Shown: one piece after another, positions 1 to 8,327 of the stretch
How the letters are laid out: each line of letters starts with the position of its first letter
How positions within the stretch are numbered: position 1 is the first letter of the stretch
Source: Bacteroidales bacterium
Lineage (GTDB): Bacteria > Bacteroidota > Bacteroidia > Bacteroidales > UBA7960
DNA length: 35,405 bases
Reading direction: 5' to 3'
Assembly: GCA_003555385.1 (NCBI GenBank)
Contig: PWHO01000094.1
Location: 1-35,405 of the forward strand
Made by a program: the position numbers and the translations under genes
The notes under the pieces: generated by a model
What the model saw: the letters and a program-made list of their open reading frames with translations, nothing else
Databases searched by the model: none
Told to the model about the DNA's origin: nothing

Positions 1-68
1 GCCTGAACGTCCTTCTTTTCGATGCCGGTTTTGGCGGCAATTTCCGTTACGATTTCAGCTTTAGTCAT
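1..68 (-). CDS. HU/IHF-family DNA-binding protein, N-terminal part
   Basis: Reading the minus strand from the ATG at 68 gives MTKAEIVTEIAAKTGIEKKD, running off the window start after about 22 codons. This is the first helix of the HU/IHF histone-like family, small dimeric proteins that bend and compact DNA. Only the N-terminus is present, so the subtype (HU or the longer IHF-like Bacteroidota variants) cannot be decided. It is transcribed divergently from mutY, and a TAnnTTTG-type -7 box lies 57 bp upstream of its start. Confidence 0.85.
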   Translation of the reverse strand, partial: MTKAEIVTEIAAKTGIEKKDVQ

Positions 69-124
69 AATGTTTACTTTTTGGTTATAAGCGAATTATA
101 CTGTTTTTCTCTGTTTCAGGGATG

Positions 125-132
125 CAAAGATA
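125..132 (-). promoter_or_regulatory. candidate -7 element (TATCTTTG) for the HU gene
   Basis: The minus strand reads TATCTTTG, matching the Bacteroidota sigma-AB consensus TAnnTTTG, 57 bp upstream of the HU start. A TTTG at 160-157 is 24 nt further upstream, somewhat wider than the usual 19-21 nt to a -33 element, so the -33 half is uncertain. The same octamer occurs in the suf promoter. Confidence 0.45.
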
Positions 133-229
133 ACTTTTTTCTGAATCACAAGAAAACAAATTAATTATTTTTACGTCAATCGGTTAGCGTTCCGATGCAA
201 TCATTTACAGACCAATTTTTCATCCGGAT

Positions 230-1306
230 ATGGACTTTTCCTCTCGCCTTATTCAATGGTATGACCTGAACGGCCGGTCGCTTCCCTGGAGGGATACCCG
301 TGATCCTTACCATATATGGATATCTGAAATCATTCTTCAGCAAACCCGTATGGATCAGGGAATTTCCTATTATTTAAGCTTTCTGAAAACTTTTCCGGAT
401 GTTTTTCACCTGGCTTCCGCAACCGAAGAGCAGGTTTTGCGACTGTGGCAAGGCCTCGGGTATTATTCAAGGGCAAGAAACCTGCACCAGGCTGCCAGAG
501 AAGTGGTGGAGCTCCATGGCGGGGTCCTTCCGGCTCACAGCACAGACCTTGCCCGCCTGAAAGGTATTGGCCCCTACACTGCCGCCGCCATTGCCTCCAT
601 GGCTTTTGGTGAAGCAATTCCTGCCGTTGACGGGAATGTGTACAGGGTGTTGTCCCGGATTTTTGCGGTGGATCAAAGCATTGACACGAGCCGGGGAAAA
701 AAGGTATTTCTTGACCTTGCAACAAATCTTTTGCCCGAAGACCAGCCCGGGGCTTTCAACCAGGCATTGATGGATTTTGGTTCGATGGTCTGCAAACCGG
801 CAACCCCTTTGTGTTATTCGTGTATTTTTCAGCATGAATGCCTGGCACGGCAGCGTGGCAACGTGAAGATGTACCCCTTTCGTAGCCGGAAAGCCCGGGG
901 CCGGGAGCGTTACTTTTATTATTTCTTGTTCCGGACAAAAGACCATGATGGCTTACCGGTGTTTTTCGTGCAACAGCGAACCGGAAACGACATCTGGAGA
1001 AACATGTATGAGTTTCCGCTCCTGGAGTCGGATCATGCACTGCCTGAAAGTGAATTACTGAATCATTCCTGGTGGGAGGCACTTGGGGTGGAGGCCGGTG
1101 GGCTCGTTTTTTCCGGATCAGCCATTCATCAGAAACACCAGCTTACTCATCAGACAATACAGGCCTGGTTTTATCAGGTGGAAATTACCGACAGTTCCCT
1201 GAATATTTTACAGAAGCATTTCCAGCTAACACGACCTGATTTGTTCGAGGATCTGCCTAAACCCAGGCTGGTGGAGCGCTTCTATCGTGTGGTTAATTTT
1301 TGCTAA
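230..1306 (+). CDS. mutY: A/G-specific adenine DNA glycosylase MutY
   Basis: Base-excision repair glycosylase that removes adenine mispaired with 8-oxoguanine. The 358-aa length is normal for the family. The order is an HhH-GPD glycosylase domain (about 1-185), an iron-sulfur loop, and a C-terminal NUDIX-like 8-oxoG recognition domain (about 225-350). Visible residues are catalytic Glu33 in SEIILQQTR, the helix-hairpin-helix LKGIGPYTA (110-118), catalytic Asp134 in VDGNVYRV, and the 4Fe-4S ligands Cys188, Cys195, Cys198 and Cys204 with exact C-X6-C-X2-C-X5-C spacing. The cluster makes this a client of the SUF system further along the window. It is divergent from the HU gene and followed after 21 bp by a porin-like gene. 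A mutY-ssb association is common in Bacteroidota; here one gene is inserted between them. Confidence 0.97.
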   Translation: MDFSSRLIQWYDLNGRSLPWRDTRDPYHIWISEIILQQTRMDQGISYYLSFLKTFPDVFHLASATEEQVLRLWQGLGYYSRARNLHQAAREVVELHGGVLPAHSTDLARLKGIGPYTAAAIASMAFGEAIPAVDGNVYRVLSRIFAVDQSIDTSRGKKVFLDLATNLLPEDQPGAFNQALMDFGSMVCKPATPLCYSCIFQHECLARQRGNVKMYPFRSRKARGRERYFYYFLFRTKDHDGLPVFFVQQRTGNDIWRNMYEFPLLESDHALPESELLNHSWWEALGVEAGGLVFSGSAIHQKHQLTHQTIQAWFYQVEITDSSLNILQKHFQLTRPDLFEDLPKPRLVERFYRVVNFC

Positions 1307-1327
1307 TTTCGGGCAAATTTTTCTGAT

Positions 1328-2557
1328 ATGATGTTTATGAAAGGAAGAACATTGCTTTTACTGACGGTATTATTGTTCACTGGTTCTGTTACGGGGTACC
1401 CGGCCGGCTGGGAAAAATCTGTCTACGGGTTTTTGAATTATGAGACCATCTTTGACAGCCGCGCAGTGGTGGCTGCGCGGGAAGGGACGGTGTTGTTGTT
1501 TCCGGACGGCCGGAACCCGGATCCTGATGGCAATGATCTCAACGGAGACGCTTCTTTTAATATGATGGTGCTTTCTTCCCGCCTGGGGGGTCTGCTAACC
1601 GGGCCGGAAGTGTTTGGTGCAGCCATGAGTGTCCACCTGGAAGGTGACTTTCTCGGTACTTCGCGTGGGTTGCATCACATGGCCCGTTTGCGGCATGCAT
1701 ATTTGTCTTTGCAATGGTCAGAGACAACACTGCTGGCGGGCCAATACTGGCATCCCATGTTTGTTGTCAGTTGTTTTCCAAATACGGTTTCTTATGCCGG
1801 CGGCGTTCCGTATCATGGCCTGAACAGGGCCCCGCAGTTACGCGTTTCCCGGAGCCGGGGCGGATTTGAGTTTTTTGCAGCGGTTTTGACCCACAGCGAC
1901 TTTCCTTCCCTTGGCCCCGACGGAAGCAGTTCCTTGTATATTCGCAACAGCAGCATCCCGGAAACACTTGCGCGGTTGAGTTACCGAAAGGAAAGCTTAT
2001 TGGTGGGTGCTACCGTTGGTTACCAGTTTCTCCGACCGAGAAAGGTTTCCTCCGAAGGTTTCAGGACCACCGAAATGATGCAGGGAATGCAGGGAAACAT
2101 CTATGCAGTTTACACCGGAACTTCGGCCACATTGAAAACACAGGTAAATTACGGAGATAATAACAGCCACCTGGTTATGCTTGGCGGCTACGGGGAAAGC
2201 GAGTTGCTGGATCCGGAACGAGGGATTTATTCATATGCCGGGATTCGCTCCATCTCGGCCTGGGCAGACCTGGAAGGGGGAGGGGAGACCTGGAAGTACG
2301 GGGTTTTTGCCGGATACGCTGATAACCTGGGTGCTTCTGAGGAGATCACCGGGGAGGTATGGGCCCGTGGAACCAATATTGCCCATATGTACAGGGTGGC
2401 TCCACGGCTGGTATATGTTTCCGGCGGTACCTCCCTGGGGTTTGAGCTGGTGTACGACTTGGCGGCATACGGAGATCCGGATGGAAAATTTCATATTGCT
2501 GAAACGGAGAATGTGGAAAATCTGCGTGGCGTTGTATCGCTTAAACACGTTTTTTGA
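1328..2557 (+). CDS. putative outer-membrane beta-barrel (porin-like) protein
   Basis: A 409-aa protein with a cleavable-looking signal peptide: a basic start (MMFMKGR), a hydrophobic stretch LLLLTVLLFTGSV (about residues 9-21) and a likely cut near residues 23-26. The rest alternates short polar turns with amphipathic strands, with many Gly and aromatic residues, and ends in KHVF. A terminal Phe is typical of barrels inserted by the BAM machinery. No specific family is recognised with certainty; long stretches resemble porins of the DcaP or phosphate-selective type only in overall character. Three in-frame ATGs (1328, 1331, 1337) could serve as start; the later one leaves a cleaner signal peptide. 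It sits between mutY and ssb and is probably co-transcribed with mutY (21-bp gap). Its role is unknown. Confidence 0.6.
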   Translation: MMFMKGRTLLLLTVLLFTGSVTGYPAGWEKSVYGFLNYETIFDSRAVVAAREGTVLLFPDGRNPDPDGNDLNGDASFNMMVLSSRLGGLLTGPEVFGAAMSVHLEGDFLGTSRGLHHMARLRHAYLSLQWSETTLLAGQYWHPMFVVSCFPNTVSYAGGVPYHGLNRAPQLRVSRSRGGFEFFAAVLTHSDFPSLGPDGSSSLYIRNSSIPETLARLSYRKESLLVGATVGYQFLRPRKVSSEGFRTTEMMQGMQGNIYAVYTGTSATLKTQVNYGDNNSHLVMLGGYGESELLDPERGIYSYAGIRSISAWADLEGGGETWKYGVFAGYADNLGASEEITGEVWARGTNIAHMYRVAPRLVYVSGGTSLGFELVYDLAAYGDPDGKFHIAETENVENLRGVVSLKHVF

Positions 2558-2645
2558 CATTTCGGCTAAACAGTTGTAGGTTTAGTTTAAAAAACAATTA
2601 AATTAGCAGACACAAATAAATTTTTTAACCTAAAATATCAGTATT

Positions 2646-3092
2646 ATGGCAGGAGTGAACAAAGTGATCTTACTGGGAAACCTGGGTAAGGATCCTGAGA
2701 TCAACACCCTCGAAAGCGGGGTGAAGGTAGCCCGGTTTCCGCTGGCTACCAATGAGTATTTTAAGGGTCGCGATGGTGAAATGGTGGAAAAAACCGAATG
2801 GCACCAGGTGGTTTTATGGCGAAACCGGGCCGAACTGGCTGAGAAATACCTTACAAAGGGAAGCCAGGTTTATATTGAAGGACGCATTCAAACCCGGGAA
2901 TGGGAAGACAAGGAAGGCAATAAAAGATATTCAACTGAAATTGTCGGCCTGGTGATGAATTTTGTAGGGAGCCGGCCTGGACAGGGTAGCGGAAATGAAC
3001 CTTCGGGTGGAGGCAATGAACCTTCGGGTGGAGGCAATTCAGAGGCTCCGGCCGATAACACGCCGCCGGAAGAGGATGATCTCCCATTTTAG
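2646..3092 (+). CDS. ssb: single-stranded DNA-binding protein SSB
   Basis: SSB coats single-stranded DNA in replication, recombination and repair and recruits partners such as RecG through its C-terminal tip. The 148-aa protein has an OB-fold (about 1-108, beginning MAGVNKVILLGNLGKDPE, with the conserved TEWHQVVLW stretch), then a Gly/Asn/Pro-rich linker and the acidic tip EEDDLPF, the canonical partner-binding peptide. The linker carries a perfect 7-residue duplication (NEPSGGG twice), encoded by a perfect 21-bp tandem repeat. An AT-rich 88-bp leader without a Shine-Dalgarno sequence precedes the ATG. The gene is followed by the DUF418 relic, not by the gldE-type gene often found here in Bacteroidota. 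Confidence 0.97.
   Translation: MAGVNKVILLGNLGKDPEINTLESGVKVARFPLATNEYFKGRDGEMVEKTEWHQVVLWRNRAELAEKYLTKGSQVYIEGRIQTREWEDKEGNKRYSTEIVGLVMNFVGSRPGQGSGNEPSGGGNEPSGGGNSEAPADNTPPEEDDLPF
2994..3035 (+). repeat. 21-bp perfect tandem duplication in the ssb linker
   Basis: Two identical 21-bp units, 2994-3014 and 3015-3035, each encoding NEPSGGG. The length is a multiple of three, so the reading frame and the acidic C-terminal tip are kept. The absence of any mismatch between the units indicates a recent slippage duplication in an unstructured linker that tolerates length change. Confidence 0.95.
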
Positions 3093-3223
3093 GAAACAGG
3101 GTTATTTCACCGGTGCAGTATTCAGGTGAGAGCAGCCTTTGTTTCAGAAAAGAGTTTGAGGATGGCGATCGGATCGTTAAACTGAGTCGTGAGAATTGAA
3201 AGCAACAACAGAACTTTCCTTAA

Positions 3224-3427
3224 TCGGAGGGTTCTGTTTTTTATAGCTATGGCCTTGGGCTTTACGGGAAGGTGGATTTTATTTACGGGATACTGCTGAC
3301 AATGGTCATTTTTGTGGTACAACTGGCCTGGAGTGATTATTGGCTCAGGCATTTCCGGTTCGGACCTTTTGAGTGGGTATGGCGTTCATTGACCTATGGC
3401 AAGCTGCAGTCTATGAAAAAGGAGTAA
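3224..3427 (+). pseudogene. relic of a DUF418-family membrane protein (C-terminal end only)
   Basis: The frame ending at the TAA at 3425-3427 reads YSYGLGLYGK, then a hydrophobic segment (GILLTMVIFVVQLAW), then SDYWLRHFRFGPFEWVWRSL and TYGKLQ. The sequence W-L-x-x-F-x-x-G-P-x-E-W-x-W-R-x-L-T-Y-G is the hallmark end of DUF418 membrane proteins, which are normally around 350-400 aa. Here the frame is closed by a TAA at 3221-3223 and there is no start codon and no N-terminus. Restoring frame in the T-run at 3237-3242 would join it to ELSLIGGFCF (3211-3240), suggesting a frameshift besides the deletion. The relic lies between ssb and lpxK and ends 15 bp from the lpxK stop. I judge it non-functional. 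Confidence 0.75.
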
Positions 3428-3441
3428 CGCTGCCTTTTCTG

Positions 3442-4524
3442 TCAGGTTTTTTCTTTCTCTTTCTGCGCCCCGGTAAAGTTTTCCAGGAAACGAAACACCA
3501 TCCGGTCAAACTTTTGCTTGTCTTCATTGTGAAACACCACCCGGACCGGGAGGCAGTATATGGGTATCCCTTCCAGTTGTTTTCGAAGCTGATCGCTCTC
3601 CATCCGCATGGCATCCTTTTCTGTGGTTACCACAATTTTTGACTGTCCGATGGTTTCGCTAAACGCTTTTCTGAGTTTTTTCAGGTCTTTTTCACTGAAC
3701 TGGTGATGGTCCGGATAACGGTGTATAACCAAGTCTTTACATCTTGTTTTGAGTCTTTCCTGCAGAGATTCCGGATTGGCAATGCCTGTAAGCAGGAAAA
3801 TTGTTTTGATATTCCTGGGAGGGCACTCGGGGGTGTCGGAGGTCACTGGGATGAATTGCTGATATCCCAGCTTGGAAAAATAGATGTTTTTGAGTTTGTA
3901 CCGAACCAGTTTCTGTACAAAAAATCGCCGGTCGAGAGGGGAGAAGACTTGTGGTGTCTTGGTAACAATCAGGGCATCAGCCCTTTTTGCCCTATGTTTT
4001 GCCTCCCTGAGGTTTCCTACAGGCAGAAGGAAGTTCCTGAAAAATGGATTGTAATAGCCTGTGAGCAAGAGATTGAGCCCGGGGTTGACGTAACGGTGCT
4101 GGAATGCGTCATCCAGGATGATGAGGTTCACATCCGGATGTTCCCTCATGATGCGCTCGATGCCTTTTCTCCGTTTTTCCTGCACAGCGACCAGGATATC
4201 GGGAAATTTCTTGTGGATCTGCAGGGGTTCATCCCCGATGTCGTTAACAGTTGAATCGGGGCCGGCCAGCACAAAGCCCTTGGTTTTCCGTTTGTATCCC
4301 CGGCTCAGGACTGCAATCCGGTACCTGTCTTTAAGCAGGCAAACCAGGTATTCAACATGGGGCGTTTTCCCGGCACCTCCGGCGCTCAGGTTACCCACGC
4401 TGATCACTGGTATCGGAAAAGATTTGGAAGGGAGTATCCCCATATCAAAAAGAAGGTTGCGCAGCCAGATAACCGCACCATAGAGTAATGCAAGCGGAAG
4501 AAGCAGGATACGAAGCCATTCCAT
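3442..4524 (-). CDS. lpxK: tetraacyldisaccharide 4'-kinase LpxK
   Basis: LpxK phosphorylates the 4' position of the lipid A disaccharide precursor at the inner face of the cytoplasmic membrane, giving lipid IVA. The 360-aa protein has an N-terminal hydrophobic helix that anchors it (LRILLLPLALLYGAVIWLR, residues 4-22). It then shows the family P-loop ISVGNLSAGGAGKTPH (41-56), the GDEP motif (97-100) and the DDAFQHR motif (Asp138/Asp139), where the first Asp is the presumed catalytic base. The length is normal. It is convergent with the DUF418 relic, and divergent from the Nif3 gene across a 172-bp spacer. Its presence shows that the organism makes lipid A, hence a Gram-negative envelope. Confidence 0.95.
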   Translation of the reverse strand: MEWLRILLLPLALLYGAVIWLRNLLFDMGILPSKSFPIPVISVGNLSAGGAGKTPHVEYLVCLLKDRYRIAVLSRGYKRKTKGFVLAGPDSTVNDIGDEPLQIHKKFPDILVAVQEKRRKGIERIMREHPDVNLIILDDAFQHRYVNPGLNLLLTGYYNPFFRNFLLPVGNLREAKHRAKRADALIVTKTPQVFSPLDRRFFVQKLVRYKLKNIYFSKLGYQQFIPVTSDTPECPPRNIKTIFLLTGIANPESLQERLKTRCKDLVIHRYPDHHQFSEKDLKKLRKAFSETIGQSKIVVTTEKDAMRMESDQLRKQLEGIPIYCLPVRVVFHNEDKQKFDRMVFRFLENFTGAQKEKEKT

Positions 4525-4646
4525 GCTTCAAAGTTATTAAATAATGGGGTCCTGCATAGGGCGGCGGAGGATTTTATTCCTTTTTCACTTTCATAAGACC
4601 ATGCGGTTGGTTGCAGTAGTGTATTTTTTCAATTCGATAAAAAGGG

Positions 4647-4654
4647 TATATTTG
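4647..4654 (+). promoter_or_regulatory. candidate -7 element (TATATTTG) for the Nif3/zinc-ribbon pair
   Basis: TATATTTG matches TAnnTTTG and lies 42 bp upstream of the Nif3-family ATG at 4697. Upstream at the expected -33 position is only a T-rich stretch (GTATTTTTTC, 4621-4630), so that half is weak. Confidence 0.45.
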
Positions 4655-4696
4655 AAGTTGACTTGATCACTGGTATTTATGATAAGCCGATAAACT

Positions 4697-5791
4697 ATGC
4701 TGCTCAGAGAATTGATGGATGTGTTTGAAGAGGTGGCGCCTTTGTCATTGCAGGAGTCATACGATAATTCAGGAATACAACTGGGAAATCCCGACCAGGA
4801 AGTGACCCGGGGCCTGGTCTGTCTTGAGGTGACACCCGGGGTGCTCCGTGAGGCCATTGATAAAAAATGTGACCTGATAATCAGTCATCACCCCCTGATT
4901 TTTGAGGGGATGAAGCGAATTACCGGTAAAACCGCCCGGGAGCAAATTGTTATGGAAGCCATCCGGCACAATGTGGCCATAATGTCTTTGCATACGAACC
5001 TGGACAATGTGAAAGGCGGAGTGAATTCCCGGCTTGCGACCCGGCTCGGGCTGGAGCGATTGAAAATCCTCAGGCCGGCAAAAGGATTGTTGAAAAAACT
5101 GGTCACTTTTTGCCCCGGCAATTATGCCGAAATAGTCCGTGCTGCCCTTTTTAAGGCGGGGGCCGGCCAAATCGGGGATTACGACTGCTGCAGTTATAAC
5201 CTGGAAGGGAAAGGATCATTCAGGGCCGGGGAGAGCAGCAATCCTTTCGTGGGGAACCCTAAAGAATTGCATTATGAGGAAGAGACCCGCATTGAGACCA
5301 TCTTTCCGGTTTATTTGCAGCCTGACGTTCTCTCTGCCATGAAGGCTGCCCATCCTTACGAAGAGGTGGCCTACGACGTGTATCCCCTCGACAATGAATT
5401 TGAAATGGCGGGATCCGGAATGATCGGTGCGCTGAAAACCCCCATGGGCACAGACGATTTTCTGGCCATGGTCAAAAAGGAGCTTGGTGCAGCATTTGTC
5501 CGGCATTCACCTCCCGATGATGAGCCAATTCAGGTGGTTGCGCTGTGCGGAGGCAGCGGGGCGTTTCTTTTGCCGGATGCAATACAGGCAGGAGCCCAGG
5601 CATTTGTAACCGGTGATGTAAAATATCATCAGTTTCTGGATGTGGCGGGCAAATTGCTGTTGGTTGATGCCGGACATTATGAAACTGAGCAACATACCAA
5701 AGAATTATTGGTTGATATTATTAAGGAAAAAATGATTAACTTTGCACTCCTTATTTCGGATACCAACACCAACCCGGTAAGGTTTTTTTAG
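4697..5791 (+). CDS. Nif3-like dinuclear metal centre protein
   Basis: A member of the NIF3/YbgI/YqfO family, which forms ring-shaped hexamers with a two-metal site; some members have GTP cyclohydrolase I-like activity, but the physiological role is generally unclear. The metal-binding signatures are visible: ISHHPLIFEG (His64, His65), SLHTNLDNVKGGVN (His99, Asp103) and near the C-terminus TGDVKYHQFLD and DAGHYETEQ. At 364 aa it is the long form, with a middle insertion (about 130-235, including AAHPYEEVAYDVYPL) resembling the CutA1/PII-like domain of Bacillus YqfO. The zinc-ribbon gene starts 36 bp downstream, a pairing common in Bacteroidota and suggesting an operon. Confidence 0.93.
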   Translation: MLLRELMDVFEEVAPLSLQESYDNSGIQLGNPDQEVTRGLVCLEVTPGVLREAIDKKCDLIISHHPLIFEGMKRITGKTAREQIVMEAIRHNVAIMSLHTNLDNVKGGVNSRLATRLGLERLKILRPAKGLLKKLVTFCPGNYAEIVRAALFKAGAGQIGDYDCCSYNLEGKGSFRAGESSNPFVGNPKELHYEEETRIETIFPVYLQPDVLSAMKAAHPYEEVAYDVYPLDNEFEMAGSGMIGALKTPMGTDDFLAMVKKELGAAFVRHSPPDDEPIQVVALCGGSGAFLLPDAIQAGAQAFVTGDVKYHQFLDVAGKLLLVDAGHYETEQHTKELLVDIIKEKMINFALLISDTNTNPVRFF

Positions 5792-5827
5792 TTCATTGCA
5801 TATCAATCATAAAAGATACTGACGCAT

Positions 5828-6691
5828 ATGGCAAAAAGTCCCAAATCTACCAAAAAGAATAAAGAAAAAGAAGCGGATACGAAGATCATCCACAGTACCG
5901 GGAAAGAGGTATCTCCCGTAGAAAATCCTGAAACCATTACCGAGGAAAGCATTGAAAAAACTGTTAAAAGCAAGCTGATTGCCCTTTATAGCGTGCAAGA
6001 CATTGATACCAAAGTTGATAAGCTTCGTATTGTCAGGGGTGAGCTGCCTTTGGAAGTACAAGACCTGGAGGATGAAATTGCCGGCCTGGAAACCAGGGTG
6101 AATAAGTTCAACAATGAGATTCAGGAACTGGAAACGGAAATATCCAACAAGAAGATTTCCGCCCAGGAGAGCCTTGAACTGATTAAGAAGTATGAAACTC
6201 AGCAACAGAATGTTCGCAACAACAGGGAGTTTGACTCACTTTCAAAGGAAATAGAGTACCAGAGCCTGGAGATGCAGCTTGCGGAGAAGAAGATGAAGGA
6301 GTTTGCCGCTGAAGTGGAAACCAAGAAAGAGATGGTTGACCTGGTTCAACAAGAGTTGGAGGAGCGAAAAAAAGACCTGGTGGATAAGAAGGCGGAGCTC
6401 AATGATATTGTTGCCGAAACGGAAAAGGATGAAGCTGAGATGCTGGAAAAGTCAGCGCAGCTCAAGGCTAAAATTGATGAAAGATTGCTTACGGCATATC
6501 AGCGTATTCGTGACAACGCCCGAAACGGACTTGCTGTTGTTCCCGTGGAACGCGATGCCTGCGGCGGATGCTTTAATAAAATCCCCCCTCAGCGGCACCT
6601 GGATATCCGACTGCATAAAAAGATCATTGTATGTGAGTATTGCGGACGGGTACTGGTTGACGATGAGGTGAAGAACAGTGTACAACAATAA
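5828..6691 (+). CDS. coiled-coil C4 zinc-ribbon protein (CT398/DUF164-like)
   Basis: A 287-aa protein in three parts: a Lys/Glu-rich, probably disordered start (1-45), a long heptad-patterned coiled coil (about 55-215) with continuous charged and hydrophobic alternation, and a C-terminal zinc ribbon with four cysteines (Cys245, Cys248, Cys269, Cys272) in the order CGGC ... CEYC. The conserved RDACGGCFNKIPPQ stretch is typical of the family, whose members are thought to bind nucleic acids or act as adaptors; the precise function is not established. It is encoded with the Nif3-like protein and ends before a strong bidirectional terminator, so these two genes look like a complete transcription unit. 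Confidence 0.88.
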   Translation: MAKSPKSTKKNKEKEADTKIIHSTGKEVSPVENPETITEESIEKTVKSKLIALYSVQDIDTKVDKLRIVRGELPLEVQDLEDEIAGLETRVNKFNNEIQELETEISNKKISAQESLELIKKYETQQQNVRNNREFDSLSKEIEYQSLEMQLAEKKMKEFAAEVETKKEMVDLVQQELEERKKDLVDKKAELNDIVAETEKDEAEMLEKSAQLKAKIDERLLTAYQRIRDNARNGLAVVPVERDACGGCFNKIPPQRHLDIRLHKKIIVCEYCGRVLVDDEVKNSVQQ

Positions 6692-6736
6692 GTGATTGTT
6701 TTTACGCCACTACTGCATCAAAAATATATTTGACAC

Positions 6737-6770
6737 AAAAAAACCGGACCTTATAAGGCCCGGTTTTTTT
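6737..6770. terminator. bidirectional intrinsic terminator
   Basis: A-tract, then ACCGG and CCTTATAAGG, then CCGGT and a T-tract. The near-perfect palindrome (arms meeting at TTATAA, with a single mismatch) has A-runs on the left and T-runs on the right, so it works as a hairpin plus U-tract on both strands. It separates the convergent zinc-ribbon gene and FadL-type gene. Confidence 0.9.
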
Positions 6771-6810
6771 ATACAGGTTATGGCTGCTGTATACAGGTTG
6801 CGGCTACTGG

Positions 6811-8250
6811 CTAAAATCTCCAGCCAAAGGTAACGCGGAAATTGTTGGCAGAAAACTCCCTCTCAACAGGGGCCAGTCCATCCAGCTGGTATAAATAGTA
6901 ATCCTCTTCGTAAAAGCTGTGGGTATAGGAAAAATCGATGAAATAACTTTGTTCGCGAAGGCCTATGCCCCCTGATATCAGTGACCTTTGCCCGTCGTTT
7001 ACCCCGGAAACATAAGGGCTGGTATAATGTCCGTAACCGGCCCGCAGAATCACCGGGTGGAAGCGTAACTCTCCTCCGAGCCGTATCCCGTGCTGGGCAG
7101 TGAATGAATCACGGATCGTGTTGTTTTCTTCCATGAACGAATAGTCCGGACTGCGCAATCGTGCGTCGGAATAATCGGTGAATTCATAATCAATGCTGAC
7201 CAGGCCTCTGGTGCCGAAAACCAGCCCCAGGCTACCCATTGCTTTCAGCGGGGTATTCAGCTCATAGTCAAATCGCCCCTCGGGAGAGGATGAACTCTGG
7301 GCGTCATAATCCAGATTAAGGTCTGACCGCATGGTGGCACTGTAACGATCACTGAGGTCCAGGAAGGTGGGTGAGTGAAAGGCCCCGCCCAGGCGGATCA
7401 TGTCGGTTACCCGGACAATGGCGCCCACTTTGAAGTTGTACCCGTTGCCCTCGGTTTTGAGATTGGTGGTATAAGCCAGCGAATTGAAAATGGCACTCCT
7501 GTTCTCGGAGTCTTCCTCGGTATAGCGACTTTCTTCTTTATATCTGACTGAGGGAAAGCCAAATGTGGCCCCGATGTATACCCTGTCGTTGTAGTTGGCT
7601 CCCATGGAAAGCACAAACTCCCGCATGGAACCGGAAACATCTGTTTCCTGCCGCTGCTTCACCATGCCGTCGGGCATATCCACGAAGAACCCATCATCGT
7701 CTTCACCAAGCAACCAGGTGTCCCACGCGAGGCCGGTGGAAAAGTCGCTCAGGTTTTCCACGCTTCCTTCCCTGTTGGCCTGTTCCATCATGCTTGTCAT
7801 GAGGGAGCTGTTGTTGTTGAATCCCTGGGCGATCCAGCGATCATTGAAATTATTGTGCCTGTTGATCCCGAATCCCATATTGATGAACTGCCATCCGCCT
7901 TCTTCTCTGTTGCTGACGGGAAAGGCAAAGACCACACCCACATTGCCAAGGGTCAGGTCATATTTCATGTCATCCATGAGGGTGTTAAAATAGCGGGTGT
8001 CAACCTGGCTGTAATTCAAAGAGGGTGAGATGGTGAATTCTGACCCCCTGTAAATGGCAATACCGGCAGGATTGAGGCTAAGGGAGGAAAAGTCACCTCC
8101 CAGGGCGCCGAAAGCAGATCCCGTACTGGCAAACCTGGCTGTGCCGCCAGGTATAAGCCGGGAATACCTTAGTGCATCCGTTTCATTCTGTGCTGATACA
8201 AAAGGAATGGCAAGCAACCCGATGATCAGCGTGATAACCAGTCTTTTCAT
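6811..8250 (-). CDS. FadL/OmpP1-type outer-membrane transport protein
   Basis: A 479-aa beta-barrel with a signal peptide (MKRLVITLIIGLLAIPFVSA, cleavage near residue 20) and the family N-terminus in which the mature protein begins with a short plug: ALRYSRLIPGGTARFASTGS, then AFGALGGDFSSLSLNPAGIA. The SLNPAGIA stretch is a hallmark of the FadL/OmpP1/TodX group, which moves hydrophobic substrates such as long-chain fatty acids or aromatics across the outer membrane. The rest is alternating amphipathic strands, and the chain ends in Phe (TFGWRF). Substrate cannot be predicted. It is downstream of the Tyr/Gly-rich lipoprotein but separated from it by a strong terminator, so probably independently transcribed. 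Confidence 0.88.
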   Translation of the reverse strand: MKRLVITLIIGLLAIPFVSAQNETDALRYSRLIPGGTARFASTGSAFGALGGDFSSLSLNPAGIAIYRGSEFTISPSLNYSQVDTRYFNTLMDDMKYDLTLGNVGVVFAFPVSNREEGGWQFINMGFGINRHNNFNDRWIAQGFNNNSSLMTSMMEQANREGSVENLSDFSTGLAWDTWLLGEDDDGFFVDMPDGMVKQRQETDVSGSMREFVLSMGANYNDRVYIGATFGFPSVRYKEESRYTEEDSENRSAIFNSLAYTTNLKTEGNGYNFKVGAIVRVTDMIRLGGAFHSPTFLDLSDRYSATMRSDLNLDYDAQSSSSPEGRFDYELNTPLKAMGSLGLVFGTRGLVSIDYEFTDYSDARLRSPDYSFMEENNTIRDSFTAQHGIRLGGELRFHPVILRAGYGHYTSPYVSGVNDGQRSLISGGIGLREQSYFIDFSYTHSFYEEDYYLYQLDGLAPVEREFSANNFRVTFGWRF

Positions 8251-8286
8251 AATTTGTATGGGGTATATTTTTTGACTCTTTTTTAT

Positions 8287-8327
8287 AAAAAACCCCCGGC
8301 AAAACCGGATTGGTGGGGTGCCGGGGG
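8287..8327 (-). terminator. intrinsic terminator of the Tyr/Gly-rich lipoprotein gene
   Basis: The perfect inverted repeat CCCCCGGC (8293-8300) and GCCGGGGG (8320-8327) forms an 8-bp GC stem. Read on the minus strand, the stem is followed by TTTTTTATAAAA, a U-tract. This places the terminator about 58-98 bp after the lipoprotein stop codon and just upstream of the FadL-type gene start. Confidence 0.85.

Noticed and set aside
3373..3642. An 89-aa plus-strand frame overlapping the lpxK 3' end
   Set aside because: It is antisense to lpxK over most of its length and out of frame with the DUF418 relic.
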